A DNA stretch of 64,000 nucleotides from Halomonas sp. QHL1 (GCF_001882345.1 NZ_MINL01000001.1:2131705-2195704); one strand, 5' to 3'; positions 7,461-16,950 are shown, counted from the first letter of the stretch. The notes: generated by a model from the letters alone, not told the origin. Made by a program: numbers and translations.

Positions 7461-8795
7461 TTACTCTTTCGTATTACTTTTTCGCCCCACCCCTATGTAA
7501 CGCAATCCAGCCTCTTCAACGGCACTGGGTGTGTATAAATTACGCCCATCGATGACGACTTTTTCGGCCAGTTGGTCGGCTAACCAAGTGAAATCGACAC
7601 TGCGGAACTCTTTCCACTCGGTGCAGATAACCAAGGCATCGGCGCCTTTCACGGCCTGAATCCGGTCGCCTGCCAGCATTAGGTCATCCCGCTCGCCGTA
7701 AATGCGACGACACTCCGCCATGGCTTCGGGATCAAAGGCTTGCACCTTAGCGCCCGATTGCCAGAGTGCTTCCATTAACGTGCGACTTGGCGCTTCCCGC
7801 ATATCGTCTGTGCTGGGTTTAAAGGCTAAGCCCCATACGGCAATGGTTTTACCGCTTAGATTGCCTAAGCTATCTTGCAGTTTTGTGAATAGGGTCTGCT
7901 TTTGGCGCAAATTAACTGCTTCGACGGCGCTAAGCAGTTCCGGGGTATAGCCTAATTGACGCGCGGCACGCTCTAACGCCTGGACGTCTTTGGGGAAACA
8001 GGAGCCGCCGTAGCCACAGCCAGGGTAGATAAAGTGGTAGCCAATGCGCGGATCGCTGCCGATTCCCCGGCGTACGTCTTCAATATCCACTTCAAGCCGT
8101 TCGGCAAGATTGGCGATCTCATTCATGAAGCTAATTTTGGTGGCGAGCATGGCGTTGGCGGCGTATTTAGTTAACTCGGCGGCACGCACGCTCATAAACA
8201 TCAGTTTTTCGTGGTTGCGATTGTAGGGGGCGTAGCACTCTTGCATAAGCGCTTTTACCCGCTCGCTTTCCGTGCCGACGATGATGCGCGCGCCACGGGT
8301 AAAGTCTTCAAGCGCCGCCCCCTCTTTCATAAACTCGGGGTTCGAACACACATCAAACTCGACTGATGCACCGCGCTGGTCGAGCGCATCGCCGATCACC
8401 GCGTGAACTTTTTCGGCGGTGCCCACCGGCACGGTCGACTTATCAATCACCAGCTTATAGCTATCCATATGCTGGCCGATAGTGCGGGCTACTTCTAACA
8501 CATAGCGTAGGTCTGCACTGCCGTCTTCATCGGGCGGCGTACCCACGGCGATAAACAGCAGTTCGCCATCGGCTACCGCTTGGGCCGCATCAGTGGTAAA
8601 GCGTAACCGCCCTGCGGCTACGTTATGGGCAACGATGGTACTTAGCCCAGGCTCATAAATCGGCACTTCTCCGCCATTAAGCTGATCAATGCGCTCTGCA
8701 TTAACATCCATACAGGTGACTTGATGGCCGACATCGGCTAAACAAGCGCCTGCGACAAGGCCGACATAACCGGTTCCGAATACACTGATATGCAT
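7461..8795 (-). CDS. ugd: UDP-glucose 6-dehydrogenase
   Basis: It oxidises UDP-glucose to UDP-glucuronate with two NAD+, supplying exopolysaccharide or surface glycan synthesis in the cytoplasm. The length of 444 aa is typical of the family. The N-terminal Rossmann motif [10 protein letters not shown] is at residues 7-16. The substrate-binding segments ([11 protein letters not shown]; a [10 protein letters not shown] loop with the catalytic Cys near residue 263) and the C-terminal UDP-binding domain are present. The start at 8795 has only a weak ribosome-binding site, but [12 protein letters not shown] is the usual family start. No other polysaccharide genes are adjacent, so it stands alone between the flagellar genes and a divergent small gene. 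Confidence 0.96.
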   Translation of the reverse strand: MHISVFGTGYVGLVAGACLADVGHQVTCMDVNAERIDQLNGGEVPIYEPGLSTIVAHNVAAGRLRFTTDAAQAVADGELLFIAVGTPPDEDGSADLRYVLEVARTIGQHMDSYKLVIDKSTVPVGTAEKVHAVIGDALDQRGASVEFDVCSNPEFMKEGAALEDFTRGARIIVGTESERVKALMQECYAPYNRNHEKLMFMSVRAAELTKYAANAMLATKISFMNEIANLAERLEVDIEDVRRGIGSDPRIGYHFIYPGCGYGGSCFPKDVQALERAARQLGYTPELLSAVEAVNLRQKQTLFTKLQDSLGNLSGKTIAVWGLAFKPSTDDMREAPSRTLMEALWQSGAKVQAFDPEAMAECRRIYGERDDLMLAGDRIQAVKGADALVICTEWKEFRSVDFTWLADQLAEKVVIDGRNLYTPSAVEEAGLRYIGVGRKSNTKE

Positions 8796-8886
8796 GACTT
8801 ATTAACTCGCTAAAATACGTGACAACGAGCCTAGCACATTGGCTTACCGTTGATGAGTTCGAAAGAGGGAGGTTCTCGCTTAATTA

Positions 8887-8921
8887 TAGACCTTGGTCTA
8901 ATGCTCTCCTTGGTTTATAAT
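8887..8921 (+). promoter_or_regulatory. Sigma-70-type promoter with palindromic operator
   Basis: TTGGTC (8893-8898), a 17-base spacer and a perfect TATAAT (8916-8921) form a good promoter. The palindrome TAGACC-TT-GGTCTA (8887-8900) overlaps the -35 box, suggesting repressor control. Because an upstream in-frame ATG (8920) lies inside the -10 box, it cannot be the start of the downstream gene. Confidence 0.7.
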
Positions 8922-8967
8922 GCGCTGCAACAAGCCCGATTTGGTGCTGACCGCAGGAGAACATACG

Positions 8968-9309
8968 ATGCCTCCCGAACTGACAAAAGAACGCCCTTTA
9001 AAAGCGCTTCATGGGCCTTCGACTACTACGAACGTTCAACGTAGCCTTCGCCAATGCTTATCGATTGCCGCTGAGCTGCTCTACGATAACGGCCATGTGT
9101 TAGAAACTATTACCCTTCCTCAGCGCGGCTTAGCCCGCCGTGAGCTTTCAGCGCTTAGTTCCGAAGCGCCCACCTGGGCAACCTGCCAACAGGTGATGGA
9201 AGCCAGTGAAGCAGCTACCTTCAATGAGCATGGCCGCTTCGTATTGACTCGCCTTGGCCGTGAAATAATGTTTGATATGTTTGGCCAAGGCGCCGCTGAT
9301 TGCGCTTAA
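8968..9309 (+). CDS. Hypothetical protein, 113 aa
   Basis: ATG 8968 is preceded by GCAGGAGAACATACG. The 113-aa soluble product begins MPPELTKERPLKALHGPSTT and carries a mostly helical segment (SIAAELLYDNGHVLETITLPQRGLA). There are no membrane spans, Cys motifs or recognisable catalytic signatures. The 'AELLYDNGH..' region, followed by a strand-like R-rich stretch and a C-terminal 'GRFVLTRLGREIM' tail, could be a small winged-helix-like fold, but this is a guess. It has its own promoter (8887-8921) and terminator (9364-9402), so it is a single-gene unit. I do not recognise the family. Confidence 0.75.
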   Translation: MPPELTKERPLKALHGPSTTTNVQRSLRQCLSIAAELLYDNGHVLETITLPQRGLARRELSALSSEAPTWATCQQVMEASEAATFNEHGRFVLTRLGREIMFDMFGQGAADCA

Positions 9310-9363
9310 CATCTGTTGCTGCCACGCATTGCTGATCAGAAGAGCTTATAAAAGTGGCTCATA

Positions 9364-9402
9364 AAAAAACCGCCCACAAGCGAAAGCTTCGGGCGGTTTT
9401 TT
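9364..9402. terminator. Bidirectional rho-independent terminator
   Basis: The stem AAAAAACCGCCC / GGGCGGTTTTTT, with A- and T-runs on either side, can end transcripts of the 113-aa gene (plus strand) and of the 24-residue peptide gene (minus strand), which converge here. Confidence 0.92.
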
Positions 9403-9468
9403 GCTTAGGCTTATTTGTTTAGGCTGATATTTTAATGCCTATCTAAACAAGACCTAATTTTATGTCGC

Positions 9469-9543
9469 TTAGCGCAGGCCGAGCATCGACAGAATGAACA
9501 GCACAACCACGATAAGACCAATAATGTAGATAATATTACGCAT
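9469..9543 (-). CDS. 24-residue single-span membrane peptide
   Basis: The frame from ATG 9543 to TAA 9469 encodes MRNIIYIIGLIVVVLFILSM followed by LGLR. It is preceded by a strong ribosome-binding site (AAGGAG, 7 bases before the ATG) and followed by the terminator at 9364-9402. The peptide is one continuous hydrophobic helix flanked by Arg at both ends, so an inner-membrane location is expected. Similar tiny hydrophobic proteins are annotated as hypothetical in related gammaproteobacteria. The function is unknown. Confidence 0.75.
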   Translation of the reverse strand: MRNIIYIIGLIVVVLFILSMLGLR

Positions 9544-9735
9544 AGGGCGCTCCTTGCTTATTGCGTTTTAGGGAAATCAAAGGCTTGCTTACCCATGAGC
9601 CAACACCCCCATCCTAGCAGGCTTTTTCTGCTTTTGCGTAATGTCGTTGCATTTCCCTGATAGAAAGTGATTGTTTAGAAAGTGACTGTGCTCGCGTGGA
9701 CGCAATGTGGTTATCATCAGCGAGTATCCCTAGTG

Positions 9736-10974
9736 CTATCCGAGGCGTTTGCGGTTCTCGTTGAAGGCGCGCTGAATCATTGTCTGCTGCTTAGCATCGA
9801 TTTCCAATTCACGGCAAAGGGACGACCAGCCGGAAAGGGCATCAAGGGTTTGCTCAATATAGAGATCCGGATTTAAGTATCGAAAGGGAGCGCAAACCTG
9901 TTTGAGCTTTTTGCGGGTCGCCAAGCCTGCACCGCTGATAGATGTGGTGTGCTCATCTGCGTAGCCTCGGACAGGGGCGTAAGTCAGGTCATAAGCAGGA
10001 GCTAGTGTCCATCGACCTTGGTCATACAAAAAAGCGAAGTTCTTAGCGTGGTCATCGTGGTTGTGGGTCAGGGCGTTGAACACCATAAGCCTCGCCATAC
10101 GCTCAACGTCTTCCGCATGGCGCGTAAAAGCGTTGGTTGCTTTCAAGAGATCTGAATAGTCTAGCGATGGAGCGCTGTAATCGGCATAGAGAATACCGCT
10201 AGCAGTTATCATGTGAATTTTGCGATTACCGTCGCGATCAAACCGCTGGGCAGAAAAGAAACGCTCGGTTCCCGTTGAGGCGTTGATCTCAATCAGCTGG
10301 CTCCCGGCCATTTTCACCCCCGCACGCTCTGCCAACACCGAGTAGGCGTACTCGATGGCACCGGTATCACGGTGCTCGGTTGGCGCACGGAATTTCACTA
10401 ACCAGTGCTGGTAGCCCGCAGGAAGTTCCTGAAAAGATGTACTGCACTGCTTGCCATCAGAAGATAATGCAACGATCACCTTGGGTCGGGCACCTGCTGG
10501 GGATCCACCGGCTAGGCGCAAGGCATCAAGAGTGGCCGCGGTTTCTCCTTCATAGACAGCATTTGCTGCCTGATAGAGTTGGACTAAGTCAATATTATCC
10601 TCGTCAGCAGTACGCTCAATAACGGGGCGATACTCCAATGCCCCCATCCCCCTGTCAGCCATATAAGCGAGCCGGTCTAGAGGGGAAATATCTCTCTGGT
10701 CTTTTCCATGCTCGGCAAGAAAATAACGATCCATGAGCAGCACACCCCAGCCATCCGGCAGAGAGTCAGCAAATGCTCCCGGTAGCCCAGAGAAAAGAAG
10801 TGGGTCAGGCGCCTTCTGTGGTTGAGTAGTGAAATCCATGTTCAGGGGCGACAAATTAAAGCCTTCCGCCACCCACTGGGGGTGATAGGCAAAGTAGATG
10901 CCCTGTCGGCTAGCAACCAGTTCCCCCACAGGGTTACCTGCTAACAGCACCTCTACGGTATTGATCCGCTTCAT
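9736..10974 (-). CDS. hipA: HipA-family serine/threonine kinase toxin
   Basis: This is the toxin of a type II toxin-antitoxin pair. HipA kinases phosphorylate a translation factor (glutamyl-tRNA synthetase in E. coli) and cause growth arrest or persistence. The 412-aa protein has an N-terminal beta domain (residues 1-110, PLLFSGLPGAFADSLPDGWG), a Gly-rich loop region (LRLAGGSPAGARPKVIV, about 150-170), a kinase core with NALTHNHDDHAKNFAFLYD (catalytic Asp and metal-binding Asn, near residue 310), and a DFG-like APAYDLTYA. Its ATG overlaps the hipB stop by four bases (10971-10974), so the two are translationally coupled. No truncation or inactivating change is visible. Confidence 0.92.
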   Translation of the reverse strand: MKRINTVEVLLAGNPVGELVASRQGIYFAYHPQWVAEGFNLSPLNMDFTTQPQKAPDPLLFSGLPGAFADSLPDGWGVLLMDRYFLAEHGKDQRDISPLDRLAYMADRGMGALEYRPVIERTADEDNIDLVQLYQAANAVYEGETAATLDALRLAGGSPAGARPKVIVALSSDGKQCSTSFQELPAGYQHWLVKFRAPTEHRDTGAIEYAYSVLAERAGVKMAGSQLIEINASTGTERFFSAQRFDRDGNRKIHMITASGILYADYSAPSLDYSDLLKATNAFTRHAEDVERMARLMVFNALTHNHDDHAKNFAFLYDQGRWTLAPAYDLTYAPVRGYADEHTTSISGAGLATRKKLKQVCAPFRYLNPDLYIEQTLDALSGWSSLCRELEIDAKQQTMIQRAFNENRKRLG

Positions 10975-11267
10975 TTTCGCCCCCGGGTGCGCCCTGTCTG
11001 TTTGATCTCTTCAAGTGATAGGGGGTGCTCATGCTTGAATAGCTCGGCGATTTGGCGTGTGGCGCCCAGCGCTGTGGCAATCAGCACTAGTCCATCGAGG
11101 GTTATTTGCCCACTGGATTCGAATCGTTTAATAGTGGACTCGGAAACACCCGCCATCTGCGCCAAGGTTTTACGGGAAAGATTCTGCGCCAGGCGCGTTT
11201 CCCGTGCGTTGTTACCAACCTGCCGGGCCAGTTCGCCAGGGGCAAGTAGAGAGTGAGTTAAGGCCAT
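10971..11267 (-). CDS. hipB: HipB-like HTH antitoxin
   Basis: This 98-aa helix-turn-helix protein of the Xre/Cro type (NLSRKTLAQMAGVSESTIKRFESSG, about residues 29-53) has a basic C-terminal tail (TGRTRGRK). It is expected to neutralise HipA and repress the operon. The gene precedes hipA with a 4-base overlap. Repeated AT-rich sequence at 11293-11324 upstream is a likely autoregulatory operator. The start MALTHSLLAPGELARQVG follows an AGAGAGGTTTTCT ribosome-binding region. Confidence 0.9.
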   Translation of the reverse strand: MALTHSLLAPGELARQVGNNARETRLAQNLSRKTLAQMAGVSESTIKRFESSGQITLDGLVLIATALGATRQIAELFKHEHPLSLEEIKQTGRTRGRK

Positions 11268-11292
11268 AGAAAACCTCTCTATAAGGGCTCAT

Positions 11293-11324
11293 TTATAAAC
11301 CATTATAAACTAAAAATGGTTATA
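11293..11324. promoter_or_regulatory. Probable HipB operator region
   Basis: The direct repeat TTATAAAC-CA-TTATAAAC (11293-11310) has a 10-base period, one helical turn. An imperfect inverted pair TATAAACCAT / ATGGTTATA spans 11294-11324. It lies just upstream of the hipB start, where antitoxins usually bind. Confidence 0.55.
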
Positions 11325-11470
11325 GATAAGCAAATACGACCCTTTAATATATAAGCATTCGCGCCAGATTCAGAAAGCACAACCTGGCCTTACTTCGAGC
11401 AGCTATCTGTTGTGGAACCTCTTTGGCTTCTAAACCTCGAACCCTTGCCACTTATACCGAAGGTGTTGTG

Positions 11471-12493
11471 ATGCGCTCTACTGCTTTGCTTGTTTCGTTT
11501 GCTGTTATTTCGTTGTTCCCCACCGCCTATGCAGCCGCTAATGAACCCTCTACAAACGCACTTCAGACGCTAGACCAACAAACCAGCCAGCTTGAACGCG
11601 TACACAGCGTGGTGGTGGCCTACGATGGTGAGATTGTCCACGAGCTGCACCAGGGTGGGCCGGGGGTGGCGTCACCTGCCAACATTAAGTCGCTGTCCAA
11701 AACCGTGCTGGCTGCCATTACCGGCGCGGCGATTGAAGCGGGCATCATTGAGTCACCTGAGCAACCCATGGTGGAGTTGTTTGGCGAGCACCTACCTAGC
11801 GGTATTGACCCGCAAGTTGGGGACATTACCGTTGCCCACTTACTCGCCCTGCAGGCGGGGCTGGAGCGCACTTCGGGCAGCAACTATGGTACCTGGGTGG
11901 CCAGCGCCAATTGGGTGAACGATGCAATGACGCGCCCATTCGTGGATGAACCCGGCGGGCGAATGCTTTACTCCACCGGCACCAGCCATCTACTTTCCGC
12001 CGCGCTCACCCACGCCAGCGGCGAGACAACCCATGCCCTTGCCCAGCGTTTATTAGGTGACCCGCTCAATATCACCATTCGCCCCTGGCTACGCGACCCC
12101 CAAGGCATCTATTTTGGCGGCAATGATATGCAGCTCTCACCACGGGCATTGATTGAGGTGGGCGAGCTGTATCGCAACGATGGCATCGTGGTTAATGAGG
12201 CAGGAGACGAGCAGCGCGTTCTGCCGGAGGGCTGGGTGGAAGAATCATGGCAACCGCGTGGCACATCGCGCTGGACAGGCGACGGATACGGCTACGGTTG
12301 GTTTATTACCCAGTTGGCAGGCGAAGATGTTTACTACGGGCGTGGCTACGGCGGCCAGGCGCTGTTCGTTATTCCAGAGCGTGAGATGACCGTGGTGATC
12401 ACCTCAGACCCTAATCCACCCTCGCCGGGCGGGCAGTTCCAGCAGCGGCTAAACAGACTCGTAGAAGGGCTGTTATCAGCCAATGAGCAGTAG
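11471..12493 (+). CDS. Secreted serine hydrolase, class C beta-lactamase-like
   Basis: The 340-aa product (from ATG 11471, with GAAGG upstream) belongs to the beta-lactamase/transpeptidase-like superfamily. It has a signal peptide (residues about 1-23, ending TAYAAANE). The nucleophile motif is Ser74-Leu-Ser-Lys77, a Tyr motif occurs in LYSTGTSH, and a GRGYGGQALF stretch stands where class C enzymes have their third motif. The frame extends upstream to 11423, but the extension lacks a ribosome-binding site and would bury the signal peptide. It is likely periplasmic. The family includes esterases, D-aminopeptidases and peptidoglycan-active enzymes, so substrate and any antibiotic role cannot be assigned. 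It is not in an operon with its neighbours. Confidence 0.85.
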   Translation: MRSTALLVSFAVISLFPTAYAAANEPSTNALQTLDQQTSQLERVHSVVVAYDGEIVHELHQGGPGVASPANIKSLSKTVLAAITGAAIEAGIIESPEQPMVELFGEHLPSGIDPQVGDITVAHLLALQAGLERTSGSNYGTWVASANWVNDAMTRPFVDEPGGRMLYSTGTSHLLSAALTHASGETTHALAQRLLGDPLNITIRPWLRDPQGIYFGGNDMQLSPRALIEVGELYRNDGIVVNEAGDEQRVLPEGWVEESWQPRGTSRWTGDGYGYGWFITQLAGEDVYYGRGYGGQALFVIPEREMTVVITSDPNPPSPGGQFQQRLNRLVEGLLSANEQ

Positions 12494-12516
12494 CTTAGCC
12501 AGTTAATCAGCCTCGC

Positions 12517-13077
12517 TTACTCGCCCTTATGGCCTAGGCTCATCAGGTAAAGCGCGGCTGCCAGCGCCAGCACTGAAAGCGCTAAATAGATAGCTTCTAG
12601 GGGCGTGGAAAAGCGGATATCTACCACGGCGCGGAAAAACTCAATAATCACCGCCAGAATCACCACCCGGGCGATTTTGTCTTTCAGTTGGTCTAATGAG
12701 GCGACGTTAAAGGGGTGGCGCAGGTTACTCGCTTCGGCTTGATCAATCCGGGAGACAAACAGCCGGTATACACCCAACGCAAAAATCAGCAATACGATGG
12801 CAATCAGATAGATATCCACCGCAATAATGATATCGGGCACTAAGCTGTCGTGGATATTCTGGGTCCCACCCACTAGGTAGTAACTCAGTACGTCGGCAAC
12901 CACTTTGAAAATATCCACCGTGCCGACGATAAACAGCATCAATGAACCCAATAAGCTGGGCACGACCGCCAGCATAACCAGAAAGCGCGAATTCCAAAGC
13001 GCCGTTTCAATGCGCCGCTCCCAGTGATTCTGGCTCTCTGGGGGCTTTGGTGGCGGCGTTGAAACCGGATCAGTCAT
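12517..13077 (-). CDS. UPF0114 (YqhA) family membrane protein
   Basis: This 186-aa inner-membrane protein has about four hydrophobic segments (near residues 35-55, 85-105, 145-155 and 163-180). It starts with a Pro-rich cytoplasmic tail and contains the family features ALWNSRFLVMLAVVPSLLGSL and SLDQLKDKIARVVILAVIIEF. The length is close to E. coli YqhA (164 aa) plus the tail. The function of the family is not established. It lies 44 bases downstream of the exoD-like gene on the same strand. Confidence 0.88.
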   Translation of the reverse strand: MTDPVSTPPPKPPESQNHWERRIETALWNSRFLVMLAVVPSLLGSLMLFIVGTVDIFKVVADVLSYYLVGGTQNIHDSLVPDIIIAVDIYLIAIVLLIFALGVYRLFVSRIDQAEASNLRHPFNVASLDQLKDKIARVVILAVIIEFFRAVVDIRFSTPLEAIYLALSVLALAAALYLMSLGHKGE

Positions 13078-13121
13078 GGCGGTACTCCTTTTTTTATATC
13101 AGTTTTTGATATTAGGTTTTG

Positions 13122-13715
13122 TTATATCAGGCTCATCGTGATGAAGGCGCAGGTGGCGCCGAACAGCGCGAAACCCAGCAGTAGCGCGATACCATCGCGA
13201 GCGACCAAGCCTAACCCTAGCAGCGTAAGCGCCAGCCCCGCACCGTTGGCCGAAAAAGGAATAAACTCCATCGGCGGCATCGCCAGAGCGATCAATAAAC
13301 ACACCACGGCGGTCACGCGAATCCCGATGTAGCCCGTCAGCCAAGGTAAACGTACCCGCAATAGCCCATCTATCCAGCGGGCGGGCTTTTTCATCAGTTG
13401 AATGCCCTTATCGAACTTTTGCTGGGAAATCGAACGCTTCAGTAACCAACCTGGCAACCAAAACGCTTCACTCCCCGCCAACAGCTGCACGGAAACCAGC
13501 AGCACCAACGCGGCCATTAAGGTCGGCATGCCGGGTATATCACCAATAATCGGGGTGAGCGTAATCAGCCCGGCAACCAGCAGCAGCGGCCCAAACGAGC
13601 GCCGCCCCACGGCATGAACAACATCGTCAACGCTAACCCGCGAAGCATCCTGCTCCATATGCTCAATTGAGCTGATTAGATCCATTAAATTCGAGTCTTC
13701 GTTACGGTTATGCAT
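13122..13715 (-). CDS. exoD: ExoD-family exopolysaccharide synthesis membrane protein
   Basis: This 197-aa ExoD-family protein has four to five membrane segments. The conserved stretch FGPLLLVAGLITLTPIIGDIPGMPT is at about residues 41-65, and LRVRLPWLTGYIGIRV follows. In rhizobia ExoD affects exopolysaccharide production and invasion, but its biochemical role is not known. The start overlaps the terB-like gene by 8 bases (13708-13715), so translation is likely coupled. No polysaccharide biosynthesis genes are adjacent, so the family name should not be read as proof of function. Confidence 0.88.
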   Translation of the reverse strand: MHNRNEDSNLMDLISSIEHMEQDASRVSVDDVVHAVGRRSFGPLLLVAGLITLTPIIGDIPGMPTLMAALVLLVSVQLLAGSEAFWLPGWLLKRSISQQKFDKGIQLMKKPARWIDGLLRVRLPWLTGYIGIRVTAVVCLLIALAMPPMEFIPFSANGAGLALTLLGLGLVARDGIALLLGFALFGATCAFITMSLI

Positions 13716-14172
13716 CGGGTTTATTGCGCTCCTCTACGTGCAGTTTGGTACGGATAAAATCGCTATGGCTAACATGCAGTAAGTCCGCCAAACGACGAAT
13801 ACGGTGCTCTTCTAACGGGTCAACGTTACCGTCGGCCCAGGCCAGTTGCCACATCTGTGCGACCAGCTCACAGCGCTGGTCGTAGTTATAGTGCTCTTTG
13901 ATCAAGCTAACAAACTGGTAGTGATCGACGGCCTCATCTACTTCGGCTTGCGCCAGCGTCATTAACTCTTCCACATCGCTTGCGCTTAGCCGGTAGCGCT
14001 CCATAAGCATAAGGCGCAGCGCGGCAAGCTCTTCGTCGGTGGTGTCATAGTCGGCGCGCACGATTTCACACAGCAGTGCGGCAGTGGCCAGCTCCAAAGT
14101 GAGCGTTTGATTTTCGCGCTGATCGGGTTGCGCCAGGGTGCGCTGGAAAAAATCACTAATGGCATTCAGCAT
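13708..14172 (-). CDS. TerB-like protein
   Basis: This 154-aa acidic, all-helical protein of the TerB/DjlA-N type contains the motif LATAALLCEIVRADYDTTDEE (about residues 27-47), with its mirrored repeat MWQLAWADGNVDPLEEHRIRRLADLL later. Such domains bind metal and occur in tellurite-resistance and envelope-stress contexts. No other ter genes are here, so tellurite resistance is not implied. AGGAGCCCCCT precedes the ATG. It is the first gene of a tight cluster with exoD and the UPF0114 gene. Confidence 0.85.
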   Translation of the reverse strand: MLNAISDFFQRTLAQPDQRENQTLTLELATAALLCEIVRADYDTTDEELAALRLMLMERYRLSASDVEELMTLAQAEVDEAVDHYQFVSLIKEHYNYDQRCELVAQMWQLAWADGNVDPLEEHRIRRLADLLHVSHSDFIRTKLHVEERNKPDA

Positions 14173-14208
14173 AGGGGGCTCCTAGGTAGATGCAGCGTCG
14201 TCCTTACC

Positions 14209-15222
14209 TCAATCCTTCTTGGTAAGCTGCTCTTTTAACTGTTTGGGCACCTGCTTGATAATCAAGCGATCCTGGGCGGCGTCATACTCGATGCTTGAGC
14301 CCAACAGGTGGGAATCAAAACTAATCGAGACGCCGCCCGCTCGGCCGGTAAAGCGGCGGAACTGGCTCAAGGTGCGCTTATCGGGGGGAATCTCCGGCGA
14401 GAGCCCGTAATCGGCGTTGCGAATATGGTCGTAAAAGGCTTTCGGCTGCTGTTCGTCCACCAGCCCAGAAAGCTCTTCTAAGGTCATTGGCTCGCCACGG
14501 CGAAGCTGTTCATTGGCGTAGTCCACCAGCGTGTCGGTTTTTTCACGACTCACCTCGTCGTCGTAATCCTCTTTCTCGACGTAGTCACTAAACGCTTTCA
14601 GCAGCGTGCGGGTTTCCGCTGGGGCATCAACGCCCTCTTCCATACCCAGCAATGCAACCAATCCCTCGGCGAGCTTTTTACCGCCACGATCTTTGAGGAA
14701 CGAAACGTACTGCGCATTTGGCGCATCGCTCTGCCACTGGGTAAGGTTGATGCGTGCCGCCAGGGTAAGCTGGCTGGTATTGAGCTGGGCAGCGGGCACC
14801 GCGTGATGGTCATCGTTAATACCAATCCCTTCGCGCTGGTGCACCAAGGCAAACAGCAGCGTTTCGGTATCGCCCTGGCGCTGATGGCTAATTACTAAGT
14901 AACCACTTACTGACAGCTGCTCTTGAAGCTGCTTGGCGAGCCGCTCAGCTAGCGCCACTGAAAGCTCGGCAAAGCTTTTATCACCCGCCAAATAGTCGCG
15001 CAGCCACATGGCCAGCGGCCCTGCCTGATCACCCTCTTCGGCAAAGCGCCCCCAGCCTTTGGGCTTGGTGTTATAGGTGTCGTTAAGCGCACCCACCAGG
15101 CCCGCCATCACCGAGTCGTCACTGGGCGCAGCCTGTTCTGATGGGGGCGCAGCGGTTAGGGTTAGGCGCTCACCGTCAAGCGTTGGGTCAAGGCGGTGCA
15201 CAATACTTTGCAGTAGCGGCAT
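14209..15222 (-). CDS. yejK: Nucleoid-associated protein YejK/NdpA family
   Basis: The 337-aa product matches the YejK/NdpA family (E. coli 335 aa), abundant cytoplasmic proteins that co-localise with the nucleoid. Recognisable segments are the start MPLLQSIVHRLDPT, the region YVSFLKDRGGKKLAEGL and the C-terminal FRRFTGRAGGVSISFDSHLLG. It lies 36 bases upstream of the terB-like gene on the same strand. There are no membrane spans. Confidence 0.92.
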   Translation of the reverse strand: MPLLQSIVHRLDPTLDGERLTLTAAPPSEQAAPSDDSVMAGLVGALNDTYNTKPKGWGRFAEEGDQAGPLAMWLRDYLAGDKSFAELSVALAERLAKQLQEQLSVSGYLVISHQRQGDTETLLFALVHQREGIGINDDHHAVPAAQLNTSQLTLAARINLTQWQSDAPNAQYVSFLKDRGGKKLAEGLVALLGMEEGVDAPAETRTLLKAFSDYVEKEDYDDEVSREKTDTLVDYANEQLRRGEPMTLEELSGLVDEQQPKAFYDHIRNADYGLSPEIPPDKRTLSQFRRFTGRAGGVSISFDSHLLGSSIEYDAAQDRLIIKQVPKQLKEQLTKKD

Positions 15223-15256
15223 AAAGGTCTACTAGCTTCCAGGGTTGAAAAAAGAG

Positions 15257-16018
15257 TCAGGGCTTAAGGCGATAACCGGTACGGAAAATCCAACCAATCG
15301 CGACCAGGCAAGCCACCAGAAACAGCGCAATCATGCCCACACTGGCCGCCAAACTAACGTCGCTGATACCGTAAAAACTCCAGCGAAAGCCGCTCACCAG
15401 GTAGACTACCGGATTGGCCAGGGTGACCGTTTGCCAAAACGGCGGCAGCATATCGATAGAGTAGAAGCTGCCACCCAAAAAGGTCAGCGGGGTAATCACT
15501 AACAGCGGCACCAGCTGCAGCCGGTCAAAGCCATCGGCCCAAATGCCGATGATAAAGCCGAGCAGACTAAAGGTGACGGCGGTTAGCACCAGGAACGTTA
15601 GCATCCAGAACGGATGGGCGATTTCTAGCGGTACAAACAAGCCTGAAGTGGCCAAAATAATCAGCCCCAGCAGAATCGATTTAGAGGCCGCCGCCCCTAC
15701 ATAGCCGATCACAATCTCTAAATGCGAGATAGGCGCCGAAAGCAGCTCGTAAATACTGCCGGAAAATTTCGGAAAGAAAATGCCGAAAGAGGCATTTGAG
15801 ACGCTTTGGGTGAGCAGCATCAGCATAATCAGCCCCGGCACAATAAAGGCGCCGTAGCTAACGCCGTTGATCTCGCTGATACGCGAACCAATGGCGGCAC
15901 CAAAGACGACAAAGTAGAGCGAGGTAGAGATAACCGGCGAAACAATACTCTGCAATAGCGTGCGGCGCGTACGCGCCATCTCCGCCATATAAATAGCGCG
16001 AATAGGATGAAGGTTCAT
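15257..16018 (-). CDS. yadH: ABC-2 type exporter permease (YadH-like)
   Basis: The 253-aa inner-membrane permease has about six hydrophobic segments and the ABC-2 family features ([38 protein letters not shown]). It overlaps the stop of the ATPase gene by four bases (16015-16018), so the two form one exporter. YadGH-type transporters have no firmly known substrate; members of the fold export polysaccharides, lipids or drugs. Confidence 0.92.
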   Translation of the reverse strand: MNLHPIRAIYMAEMARTRRTLLQSIVSPVISTSLYFVVFGAAIGSRISEINGVSYGAFIVPGLIMLMLLTQSVSNASFGIFFPKFSGSIYELLSAPISHLEIVIGYVGAAASKSILLGLIILATSGLFVPLEIAHPFWMLTFLVLTAVTFSLLGFIIGIWADGFDRLQLVPLLVITPLTFLGGSFYSIDMLPPFWQTVTLANPVVYLVSGFRWSFYGISDVSLAASVGMIALFLVACLVAIGWIFRTGYRLKP

Positions 16019-16950
16019 GCGCGCTCCTTAACCAGGTCGACGAAAATATCTTCAAGCGAGCTTTGCCGAGTATTGAGATCTTTGAAGGTAATCTCCTCTC
16101 GCTCTAGTGCAGCCAACAGTTCTGAAATACCGTGTCCATCTTCATCCTGACTGCCATCGTAGGTATAGATCAGCTCATACCCTTCAGCGGCCAGGCTTAA
16201 CTCAAAACGCTGCAGATTAGCCGGCATATCCGTTAGCGGGTTGTGCAAATTCAGGGTTAGCTGTTTGCTGCCCAGCTTGCTCATTAACGCAGCTTTCTCT
16301 TCCACCAGCACCAGCTCACCGCGATTGATAACACCGATACGGTCGGCCATCTCTTCGGCTTCTTCGATGTAGTGAGTGGTCAAAATAATCGTCACGCCGT
16401 TATCGCGCAGTTGACGCACGACTTCCCACATCTCCCGGCGCAGCTCGACGTCGACCCCGGCGGTGGGCTCATCCAGAAACAGTATGCGCGGCTCGTGGGA
16501 GAGCGCTTTGGCGATCAGCACACGGCGTTTCATACCGCCGGAGAGCGTCATCAAGCGGTTGTTGCGCTTATCCCAAAGCGCCAGCGACTTGAGCACTTTT
16601 TCGATATGCGCAGGATTGGGCGCTTTGCCAAACAAGCCACGACTGAAACTGACGGTGTTCCAGACGGTTTCAAACGCTTCGTTGGTCAGCTCTTGAGGTA
16701 CTAACCCAATGCGCTCGCGGGCTTGGCGATAGTGGGTAATATTATCGAAGCCATCGACCAGCACATGACCCGCAGTGGGATTGACCAAGCCGCAGACCAC
16801 GCTGATCAGGGTGGTTTTGCCCGCCCCATTGGGGCCAAGCAGGGCAAATATCTCGCCACGGTGAATGGTTAAATCAATATGGGTTAACGCCTGAAAGCCA
16901 CCTTCGTAGGTTTTATTCAGGCCGTTAATGGTAATAATCGGGTCGTTCAA
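16015..16950 (-). CDS. yadG: ABC transporter ATP-binding protein (YadG-like)
   Basis: The 311-aa ATPase carries a Walker A motif GPNGAGKTT (about residues 38-46), the signature LSGGMKRR, Walker [13 protein letters not shown] and the H-loop [17 protein letters not shown]-terminal extension of about 90 residues is typical of YadG. It precedes and overlaps the permease gene. Confidence 0.93.
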   Translation of the reverse strand: MNDPIITINGLNKTYEGGFQALTHIDLTIHRGEIFALLGPNGAGKTTLISVVCGLVNPTAGHVLVDGFDNITHYRQARERIGLVPQELTNEAFETVWNTVSFSRGLFGKAPNPAHIEKVLKSLALWDKRNNRLMTLSGGMKRRVLIAKALSHEPRILFLDEPTAGVDVELRREMWEVVRQLRDNGVTIILTTHYIEEAEEMADRIGVINRGELVLVEEKAALMSKLGSKQLTLNLHNPLTDMPANLQRFELSLAAEGYELIYTYDGSQDEDGHGISELLAALEREEITFKDLNTRQSSLEDIFVDLVKERA

